From Caballeronia novacaledonica (GTDB lineage: Bacteria > Pseudomonadota > Gammaproteobacteria > Burkholderiales > Burkholderiaceae): a stretch of 64,000 bases of DNA. How positions within the stretch are numbered: position 1 is the stretch's first letter; each line of letters starts with the position of its first letter. The notes under the pieces were generated by a model. That model was not told the origin of the DNA, did not search any database, and saw only the letters and a list, made by a program, of their open reading frames with translations. Position numbers and translations under genes: made by a program. This document shows, in pieces, positions 57,485 to 64,000 of the stretch. Location of the stretch: positions 62,001 to 126,000 of the forward strand of contig NZ_OGTP01000006.1 of NCBI RefSeq assembly GCF_900258035.1. Direction: 5' to 3'.

Positions 57485-59158
57485 ATGGCCGATTCATCAT
57501 TTCGCTTCCTCTCCCGCCAACGCGACGGGGCCGTCGTCTCCGAGTCGCCGCGCGCGTTGCCGTTCTGGCATTACCTCGTCGCGGCCGTGCTCGGCGCCGT
57601 CAATACGCTCTCCTTCGCGCCGACGCCGCACGGCGGCTGGATCGAGCTCGCCGTCTTCGCGCTGTTTTTCGCGTGGCTCTCGCGCACGAGCAACTGGCGC
57701 AGCGCCGCCGCGACCGGCTGGGCGTTCGGCTTCGGCAACTTCGTGACGGGCGTGTGGTGGCTCTACGTGAGCATGCACGTGTACGGCGGCATGGCCGCGC
57801 CGCTCGCCGCGGCGGCCGTCGCGCTGTTCTCGCTGTATCTCGCCATTTATCCGGCGCTGTCGAGCGTGGTCTGGTCGTTCGTCGCGGGGCGCGCGCGCTT
57901 CGGCGATGAAGACAGCGCGACCGCACGCGACATCGACGCCTCGCCGCGCTTCGCACCGACGTGGCACGGCGCGTTCGCATTCGCGAGCGCGTGGGCGCTC
58001 GGCGAATGGCTGCGCGGACTCGTGTTCACCGGCTTTCCGTGGCTCGCGAGCGGCTATGCGCAAGTCGACGGACCGCTCAAGGGTTTCGGCGCGATCGTCG
58101 GCGTGTATGGCGTCGGCTGGGTGCTCGCGCTCGTCGCCGCGCTGATCGTGCAGGCGGTCTATCACTGGCGGCACGCGAGCCGGGGCGCACGTGCGCTGAT
58201 CCCGGCGGCGGCGGCGATCGCGTTGATCGTCGCGGGCATGTTGCTGTCGTTCGCCGAATGGACGACGCCCGCCAACGCGCCGCTCGACGTGCGTCTCCTG
58301 CAAGGCAACGTGAAACAGGAGATGAAGTTCGAACAGTCCGGCGTCGATGAATCGCTCGCGCTGTACCAGCGGCTCATCACCGAGAAGCCGGCCGATCTGA
58401 TCGTCACGCCGGAAACCGCGCTGCCCGTTTTGTCGGTGCAGATTCCGCAGGACTTCGCCGTCGCGATCCGCAACTTCGCGGACACCACGAACTCGTCGAT
58501 TCTCTTCGGCGCGATCGGCGTCACGATTCTCCCCGACGGCCGCGCGACCGATTACACCAACAGCCTCTTCGGCGTCACGCCGCACGTGAACGGCGTGTAC
58601 CGTTACGACAAGCATCACCTCGTGCCCTTCGGCGAATTCGTGCCGCTCGGCTTTCACTGGTTCGTGCGGCTGATGGGCATTCCGCTCGGCGATCTCAAGA
58701 GCGGGCCGATCGCGCAGAAGGCGTTCATCGTGCACAACCAGCCGGTCGCCGTCGATATCTGCTACGAGGACATCTTCGGCGAAGAGATCGCGCGCACGCT
58801 CCGCGAGCAGGAAACGCCCGCGGGCATTCTCGTCAACTCGACGAATCTCGCGTGGTTCGGCAACACGATCGCGCTCGATCAGCATCTTCAGATCGCGCGC
58901 ATGCGGTCGATCGAAACCGGCCGTCCGATGCTGCGCTCGACCAACACCGGCATGACGGCGGTGATCGCGGCGAACGGCGATGTCGTGTCGAAGCTGCCGA
59001 CGTTCACGACCGGCGTGCTCGAAGCGCGCGTGCAGGGGACGTCGGGAAGCACGCCGTATGTGACGAGCGGGAACATGACGGTGATCGCGGTATCGCTCCT
59101 GTTGCTGGCGTTCGGGTTTGCATTTGCGCCGAACCGGAAACGTTCGGGCACGCGCTGA
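57485..59158 (+). CDS. lnt: Apolipoprotein N-acyltransferase Lnt
   Basis: 557 aa. It adds the third acyl chain to lipoproteins in the inner membrane. Six or more membrane segments precede the nitrilase domain. The catalytic triad is seen as Glu in VTPETALPVL, Lys in YDKHHLVPFGEFVPLG and Cys in VDICYEDIFGEE. A further loop NLAWFGNTIALDQHLQIARMRSIETGRPMLRSTNTG fits Lnt. An extracytoplasmic insert near 140-160 (GDEDSATARDIDASPRF) is longer than in E. coli. Last gene of the phoH-lnt operon. Confidence 0.97.
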   Translation: MADSSFRFLSRQRDGAVVSESPRALPFWHYLVAAVLGAVNTLSFAPTPHGGWIELAVFALFFAWLSRTSNWRSAAATGWAFGFGNFVTGVWWLYVSMHVYGGMAAPLAAAAVALFSLYLAIYPALSSVVWSFVAGRARFGDEDSATARDIDASPRFAPTWHGAFAFASAWALGEWLRGLVFTGFPWLASGYAQVDGPLKGFGAIVGVYGVGWVLALVAALIVQAVYHWRHASRGARALIPAAAAIALIVAGMLLSFAEWTTPANAPLDVRLLQGNVKQEMKFEQSGVDESLALYQRLITEKPADLIVTPETALPVLSVQIPQDFAVAIRNFADTTNSSILFGAIGVTILPDGRATDYTNSLFGVTPHVNGVYRYDKHHLVPFGEFVPLGFHWFVRLMGIPLGDLKSGPIAQKAFIVHNQPVAVDICYEDIFGEEIARTLREQETPAGILVNSTNLAWFGNTIALDQHLQIARMRSIETGRPMLRSTNTGMTAVIAANGDVVSKLPTFTTGVLEARVQGTSGSTPYVTSGNMTVIAVSLLLLAFGFAFAPNRKRSGTR

Positions 59159-59353
59159 ACATCGACTGAAACGATGCCGCGTTGCGCCACGCGACGCGGC
59201 CCGCGCGTCCGTTTCTCCGGGCGTGCCGATCCCCAAAAAGCCGCACCCGCCCTTCCGTTCGGCTAAAATTCTCTGTTTCAGCACTTTGGCCGAGCCTCCG
59301 AGTCGCGTCCTCACGACACTGGCCGCGCCGCGTCCGCCCCGCACAAGGCAATC

Positions 59354-60382
59354 ATGCTCACATTCCAGCAAATCATTCTGACGCTGCAGTCCTACTGGAA
59401 CGAGAAGGGCTGCGCGCTCCTTCAGCCGATCGACATGGAAGTCGGCGCGGGCACGTCGCACGTCCACACGTTCCTGCGCGCGATCGGCCCCGAGCCGTGG
59501 CGCGCGGCGTACGTTCAACCGTCGCGCCGCCCGAAAGACGGCCGCTATGGCGAGAACCCGAACCGCCTGCAGCACTACTATCAGTATCAGGTCGTGCTGA
59601 AGCCCGCGCCCGAAGACATCCTCGATCTGTACCTCGGCTCGCTCGAAGCGCTCGGCTTCGACCTGAAGCAGAACGACGTGCGCTTCGTCGAAGACGACTG
59701 GGAGAACCCGACGCTCGGCGCGTGGGGCCTCGGCTGGGAAGTGTGGCTCAACGGCATGGAAGTGACGCAGTTCACGTACTTTCAGCAGGCGGGCGGCATC
59801 GATTGCAAGCCGGTGCTCGGCGAAATCACCTACGGCCTCGAACGTCTCGCGATGTATCTGCAAAAAGTCGAGAACGTGTACGACCTCGTCTGGACCGAAT
59901 GGGAAGAAGACGGACCGGACGGCCGCGTGCTGCGCCAACTGAGCTACGGCGACGTGTATCACCAGAACGAGGTCGAACAGTCCACGTATAACTTCGAGCA
60001 CGCGAACGTCGATCTGCTCTTCACGTTCTTCAAGAGCTACGAAGAAGAAGCGAAGAAGATGATCGATGCCAAGCTCGCGCTGCCCGCCTACGAACTCGTG
60101 CTGAAGGCCGGCCACACGTTCAATCTGCTCGATGCGCGCAGCGCCATTTCCGTGACGGAGCGCGCGGCGTACATCGGCCGCATTCGTGCGCTGTCGCGCC
60201 TCGTCGCGCAGACTTACTACGAATCGCGCGAAGCGCTCGGCTTCCCGATGCTCGGCAACCCGGTGCGCGGCGATCGCGATCTCGTCACCGACGAACAGGA
60301 AGCGCAGCGTCCCGCATGGGCGCCGCCGCTGAAGCCGGAAAGCACGCCGCCGGGCGAACGCAGCAACAACGAACAGGTTTGA
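59354..60382 (+). CDS. glyQ: Glycyl-tRNA synthetase subunit alpha
   Basis: 342 aa. With GlyS it charges tRNA-Gly as an alpha2-beta2 enzyme. The core is diagnostic: [78 protein letters not shown], then [21 protein letters not shown]. The extra C-terminal tail (about 40 residues, Pro-rich) is longer than usual. ATG at 59354. The 195-bp gap upstream has GCTAAAATTC near 59262, a likely -10 box, so glyQS may have its own promoter. glyS follows by 17 bp. Confidence 0.98.
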   Translation: MLTFQQIILTLQSYWNEKGCALLQPIDMEVGAGTSHVHTFLRAIGPEPWRAAYVQPSRRPKDGRYGENPNRLQHYYQYQVVLKPAPEDILDLYLGSLEALGFDLKQNDVRFVEDDWENPTLGAWGLGWEVWLNGMEVTQFTYFQQAGGIDCKPVLGEITYGLERLAMYLQKVENVYDLVWTEWEEDGPDGRVLRQLSYGDVYHQNEVEQSTYNFEHANVDLLFTFFKSYEEEAKKMIDAKLALPAYELVLKAGHTFNLLDARSAISVTERAAYIGRIRALSRLVAQTYYESREALGFPMLGNPVRGDRDLVTDEQEAQRPAWAPPLKPESTPPGERSNNEQV

Positions 60383-60399
60383 CGAGGCTCGACAGAACA

Positions 60400-62499
60400 A
60401 TGACGCAATCCAACCACGCTTCCCTGCTCGTCGAACTGCTTACCGAGGAATTGCCGCCGAAAGCGCTCGCGCGTCTCGGCACCGCTTTCGCCGAAGGCAT
60501 CGTCGAGCGTCTCGCCGCGCGCGATCTGATCGACGGCGCGCCCACGTTCGAAAAGTACGCGACGCCGCGCCGCCTCGCCGTGCTCATCAAGAATGTGCGC
60601 GATGTCGCGCCGGAAAAGCAGGTGCGCGAAAAAGTGCTGCCGGTGACGGTCGCGCTCGACAAGGAAGGCAATCCCACGCCGCCGCTCGCGAAGAAACTCG
60701 CGGCGCTCGGCTTCCCCGACTTCCCGCTCGCCGAACTCGAACGCGCGCAGGACGGCAAGGCGGAAGCGTTCTTCCTGCGCTACGCCGCGCCCGGCGCAAC
60801 GCTCGCCGACGGCCTGCAAGCCGCGCTCGACGAAACCCTCGGCAAGCTGCCGATTCCCAAGGTCATGACTTATCAGCGTCCGGACGGCACCAACGTGCAG
60901 TTCGTGCGTCCGGTGCAGCGCCTGATCGCGATGCACGGCCGCAACGTCGTGCCGGTCGGCGCGCTCGGCGTCGATTCGGGCGACACGACCATCGGGCATC
61001 GGTTCATGTCGGAAGGCTTCGTCGCGATTCCGAACGCCGATGCCTACGCCGACACGCTGCGTCACAAAGGTCACGTCGTCGCCAATTTCGACGATCGCCG
61101 CGAATCGATTCGCACGCAGCTTCTGGCGTTCGCCGGCGAAGACCGCGTCGTGATGCCCGAAGCGCTGCTCGACGAAGTGAATGCGCTCGTCGAATGGCCG
61201 GTCGTGTACGAATGCCGCTTCGACGAGGAATTCCTGCAGGTGCCGCAGGAATGTCTCATCCTCACGATGCAGACCAATCAGAAGTACTTCGCGCTCACCG
61301 ACCAGCACGGCAAGCTGCGCTCGCGTTTTCTGATCGTGTCGAATATCGACACGAAGACGCCGGGCGAGATCGTCGAAGGCAACGAGCGCGTCGTGCGCCC
61401 GCGTCTCGCCGACGCCAAGTTCTTCTTCACGCAGGACAAGAAGCGGCGTCTCGAAGATCGCGTCCCGCTGCTCGCGAACGTCGTCTATCACAACAAGCTC
61501 GGTTCGACGCTGCAACGCGTCGAGCGTCTCGAAGCGCTTGCGGGCGAAATCGCGCCGATGGTCGGCGTCGATGCCGCGCTCGCGCGCCGCGCCGCGCGTC
61601 TCGCGAAGGCCGACTTGCTGACCGACATGGTCGGCGAGTTCCCGGAACTGCAAGGCACGATGGGCACGTACTACGCGCGCCACGATGGCGAGCCGGAAGA
61701 AGTCGCGCTCGCGTGCTCGGAGCACTATCAGCCGCGCTTCTCGGGCGATGAAACGCCGTCGACGGGCGTCGGCGCCGCGGTCGCGCTCGCGGACAAGCTG
61801 GAAACGATCGTCGGCATCTGGGGCATCGGCCTCGCGCCGACCGGCGAGAAGGACCCGTTCGCGCTGCGCCGTCACGCGCTCGGCGTGCTGCGCATCCTGC
61901 TGGAAAAGAAGCTGCCGATCGATCTGCGCGATCTCGTCGGCATCGCGCAGCGCCAGTTCGCGGGCATGCCGCAAGTCGCCGATTCGACCGAAGCCATCTA
62001 CGCGTTCTTCCTCGATCGCCTGCGCGGTCTGTTGCGCGAACGCGGCTTCGAAGCGAACGATATCGAAGCGGTGCTGAGCCTGAACCCGACGCGTCTCGAC
62101 GACATCGTCGCGCGCCTCGATGCCGTGCGCGAGTTCGCCGCGCTGCCCGAAGCGGCAGCGCTCGCGGCCGCCAACAAGCGCATCTCGAACATCCTGAAGA
62201 AGTCGGAGCAAGGCGCGCCTTCGTCGGTGAACAAGGAACTGCTCGTCGAAGCGGCGGAGAAGAATCTGTACGCGCAGATCGAGCAGGTAACGCCGCGCGT
62301 GCAGAGCCAGCTCGCCGCGCGCAACTACACGGAAGCGCTGAGCGCGCTCGCCGCACTGCGCGAGAGCGTCGACACGTTCTTCAACGACGTGATGGTGAAC
62401 GCGGAAGATCCCGCGCTGCGAAACAATCGGCTCGCGCTGCTCAACGCATTGCATCAGCAGATGAACTGCGTCGCCGATATTTCCAAGCTCGCCGCCTGA
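60400..62499 (+). CDS. glyS: Glycyl-tRNA synthetase subunit beta
   Basis: 699 aa. The tRNA-binding and accessory subunit of the heterotetramer. It starts [19 protein letters not shown], then [48 protein letters not shown], and [36 protein letters not shown] (HD-like), and closes with an anticodon-binding domain ([27 protein letters not shown]). I chose ATG at 60400 because homologues start there; the frame extends upstream across the glyQ end. gmhB follows 9 bp later. Confidence 0.98.
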   Translation: MTQSNHASLLVELLTEELPPKALARLGTAFAEGIVERLAARDLIDGAPTFEKYATPRRLAVLIKNVRDVAPEKQVREKVLPVTVALDKEGNPTPPLAKKLAALGFPDFPLAELERAQDGKAEAFFLRYAAPGATLADGLQAALDETLGKLPIPKVMTYQRPDGTNVQFVRPVQRLIAMHGRNVVPVGALGVDSGDTTIGHRFMSEGFVAIPNADAYADTLRHKGHVVANFDDRRESIRTQLLAFAGEDRVVMPEALLDEVNALVEWPVVYECRFDEEFLQVPQECLILTMQTNQKYFALTDQHGKLRSRFLIVSNIDTKTPGEIVEGNERVVRPRLADAKFFFTQDKKRRLEDRVPLLANVVYHNKLGSTLQRVERLEALAGEIAPMVGVDAALARRAARLAKADLLTDMVGEFPELQGTMGTYYARHDGEPEEVALACSEHYQPRFSGDETPSTGVGAAVALADKLETIVGIWGIGLAPTGEKDPFALRRHALGVLRILLEKKLPIDLRDLVGIAQRQFAGMPQVADSTEAIYAFFLDRLRGLLRERGFEANDIEAVLSLNPTRLDDIVARLDAVREFAALPEAAALAAANKRISNILKKSEQGAPSSVNKELLVEAAEKNLYAQIEQVTPRVQSQLAARNYTEALSALAALRESVDTFFNDVMVNAEDPALRNNRLALLNALHQQMNCVADISKLAA

Positions 62500-62508
62500 C
62501 GCGCCGCC

Positions 62509-63081
62509 ATGGTCATGAACCGAAAACTGGTCATCCTCGATCGCGACGGCGTCATCAACGTCGATTCCGACGCGTTCATCAAGTCGCCCGACGAATGGGT
62601 CGCCATTCCCGGCAGTCTCGAAGCCATCGCGCGGCTGAATCAGTCGGGCTATCGCGTGGCGATCGCGTCGAATCAGTCGGGCATCGGGCGCGGTCTCTTC
62701 GACATGGCCGCGCTGAACGCGATGCATCAGAAGATGAATCGCGCGGCCGCGGCTGTCGGCGGGCGCATCGACGCGGTGTTTTTCTGCCCGCACACGGCGG
62801 AAGATCAGTGCGACTGCAGAAAGCCCCGGCCCGGCATGTTGCAGCAGATCATCGACCGTTTCGAGATCGATCCTGAAGACACACCCGTCGTCGGCGATTC
62901 GCTGCGCGATCTGCAGGCGGGCGCGGCGCTCGGCTTTCCCGTGCATCTCGTGCTCACCGGCAAGGGCGAAAGAACGTTGAAGGAAGGCCAGTTGCCCGAA
63001 GGCACCGTGGTTCACAAGGACTTGCGCGCGTTCGCGCTGGAGTTCCTCGCACGGCATCAGGACCGCTCCGCGGGCCAGTAA
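62509..63081 (+). CDS. gmhB: D-glycero-beta-D-manno-heptose 1,7-bisphosphate 7-phosphatase
   Basis: 190 aa. It removes the 7-phosphate in ADP-heptose synthesis for lipopolysaccharide. HAD motif I is LDRDGVINVDSD, motif II VAIASNQSGIGRG, and the zinc loop CPHTAEDQCDCRKPRPGM is characteristic; motif IV is VVGDSLRDLQAG. Start ATG at 62509 (or 62515). Follows glyS by 9 bp and precedes plsC by 12 bp, a common order in betaproteobacteria (glyQ-glyS-gmhB-plsC). Confidence 0.97.
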   Translation: MVMNRKLVILDRDGVINVDSDAFIKSPDEWVAIPGSLEAIARLNQSGYRVAIASNQSGIGRGLFDMAALNAMHQKMNRAAAAVGGRIDAVFFCPHTAEDQCDCRKPRPGMLQQIIDRFEIDPEDTPVVGDSLRDLQAGAALGFPVHLVLTGKGERTLKEGQLPEGTVVHKDLRAFALEFLARHQDRSAGQ

Positions 63082-63093
63082 CATCGAGACGTC

Positions 63094-63867
63094 ATGCGCT
63101 TCATCCGCTCTTTGCTATTGATGCTTTACTTCGTCGTGTACACGACGCCGTACGCGATCGCCTGCTTCATTGCATTTCCGTTCATGCGCGCCGACAAGCG
63201 CTACTGGATGGCCGCCGGCTGGTGCAAGTCGACCATCGTCGTGCTGCGGTATCTGATCGGGATTCGCTACACGATCCAGGGCATGGAGAATCTGCCGGAC
63301 GGGCCAGCCGTGCTGCTCTCGAAGCATCAATCCGCCTGGGAGACGCTCGCGTTTCCCGCGCTGATGCCGCATCCGCTCTGCTATGTGTTCAAGCGCGAAC
63401 TGCTCTTCGTGCCGTTCTTCGGCTGGGCGCTCGGGCTGCTGAAGATGGTGCATATCGATCGCAAGCAAGGGCGCGATGCGTTCGCGTCCGTCACGCGCCA
63501 GGGCCGCGCGCGCATGGACGAAGGCGCGTGGGTCATCATGTTTCCGGAAGGCACGCGCACGCGTGTAGGCAGCCAGGGCAAGTACAAGACGGGCGGCGCG
63601 CGTTTCGCCGTTGCGACCGGCGCACCGGTCGTGCCGATCGCGCATAACGCCGGTCATGTCTGGCCACGCAATTCCTTCATCAAATATGCGGGTATAGTCA
63701 CGGTGTCGATCGGCAAGCCGATCGATACAGCCGGCCTTACGCCCGAGGAAGTGAACACGCGCGTCGAAAGCTGGATCGAAGCGGAAATGCGCCGCATCGA
63801 TCCGCACGCTTACGCTGCACCGAACGCGCAACCGGGTGAAGCCGGCGCCGCGGGCGCGGGCCGCTGA
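63094..63867 (+). CDS. plsC: 1-acyl-sn-glycerol-3-phosphate acyltransferase (PlsC family)
   Basis: 257 aa. It adds the second acyl chain to make phosphatidic acid. Motif I is SKHQSAWETLAF (HX4D variant HQSAWE), motif II FKRELLFVPFFGW, and motif III FPEGTRTRVGSQGKYKTG; VVPIAHNAGHVWPRN is motif IV. An N-terminal membrane segment (MLYFVVYTTPYAIACFIAF) anchors it. Note Glu in place of the usual Asp of HX4D, seen in many HQSxWE members. It is the last complete gene in the window. Confidence 0.95.
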   Translation: MRFIRSLLLMLYFVVYTTPYAIACFIAFPFMRADKRYWMAAGWCKSTIVVLRYLIGIRYTIQGMENLPDGPAVLLSKHQSAWETLAFPALMPHPLCYVFKRELLFVPFFGWALGLLKMVHIDRKQGRDAFASVTRQGRARMDEGAWVIMFPEGTRTRVGSQGKYKTGGARFAVATGAPVVPIAHNAGHVWPRNSFIKYAGIVTVSIGKPIDTAGLTPEEVNTRVESWIEAEMRRIDPHAYAAPNAQPGEAGAAGAGR

Positions 63868-63949
63868 AGCGGCAGCGTTCGGATCGAGCCGCGGCGTGCC
63901 TTACTCATTCTTCTCGTCATTCCTGCGCCGTGAGCGCAAAGCCGAGCCG

Positions 63950-64000
63950 ATGCGGAAAGCCCCTTCGCGACAGCGCCCCGCCGTCGCGCTCGATACGCTG
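63950..64000 (+). CDS. Start of a possible gene cut by the right edge
   Basis: From the ATG at 63950 the frame MRKAPSRQRPAVALDTL is open to the window edge. In relatives this place after plsC often holds a YgjP-like M48-type metallopeptidase gene, which I recall only loosely. A GTG at 63930 in another frame is also open. Seventeen codons are too few to decide. Confidence 0.3.
   Translation, partial: MRKAPSRQRPAVALDTL

Noticed and set aside
57497..60400. 967-codon minus-strand open frame across lnt and glyQ
   Set aside because: Typical GC-rich antisense frame with low-complexity Arg/Glu/His content, opposite two well-identified essential genes.
60217..63084. 955-codon minus-strand open frame across glyS and gmhB
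   Set aside because: Same antisense artefact; both real genes have full family motifs on the plus strand.

Overview
The window is a contiguous piece of a GC-rich betaproteobacterial chromosome, most likely Burkholderiaceae (Paraburkholderia/Caballeronia-like). The evidence is protein family content and gene order: moaC-pglL-pilin-terC-sucDC-recX-recA; mutL-miaA-purM-hda-pcnB-folK-panB; miaB-phoH-ybeY-chaC-corC-lnt-glyQS-gmhB-plsC. No database search was possible, so the genus is an inference. I see no insertion sequence, prophage, integrase, transposase or CRISPR array, and coding density is high.

Layout. 1-5.5 kb: end of an unidentified gene, a BepA-like M48 protease, moaC, and a PglL-type oligosaccharyltransferase beside a type IV pilin that is probably its substrate. 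5.5-11.5 kb: terC, sucCD, a DUF2889 gene and the LexA-controlled recA-recX operon. 11.6-16 kb: a TctD/TctE-like two-component system, an MHS-family transporter with a large extracytoplasmic insertion, and an elongator tRNA-Met with its own promoter and terminator. 16.1-19.9 kb: an RpiR regulator, a class III aminotransferase, an AhpD/CMD-like protein and an amino-acid-type binding protein, linked by a shared CATATG-centred palindrome. 20-24.4 kb: small unknown proteins, a possible small RNA, a BamE-like lipoprotein, an NlpD-like degenerate LytM protein, a GlsB/YeaQ protein and a DedA protein.

24.5-34 kb: housekeeping genes (mutL with endonuclease motifs, miaA, purM, hda, a HAD phosphatase, pcnB, folK, a deoxynucleoside kinase, panB). 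34-42 kb: a CopD-like membrane protein, two c-type cytochromes, TrhA, RhlE, an FMN-barrel-like protein and a ferritin-like protein. 42-51.5 kb: accessory metabolism (transporter plus gamma-glutamyltransferase, orphan glpK, FMN riboswitch-ribB, and a VOC-MFS-HAD operon with a divergent LysR regulator). 52.6-64 kb: the translation, envelope and LPS block from miaB to plsC.

The most interesting material is regulatory. It comprises the candidate RpiR operator at two promoters 2.9 kb apart, nested inverted repeats over the mutL start, a 10-bp hairpin just ahead of corC, a hairpin holding the start codon of a HAD gene, an FMN riboswitch with an unusual alternative pairing, and an intergenic region carrying a 19-codon ORF and a possible terminator-ended small RNA. 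None is proven by sequence alone.
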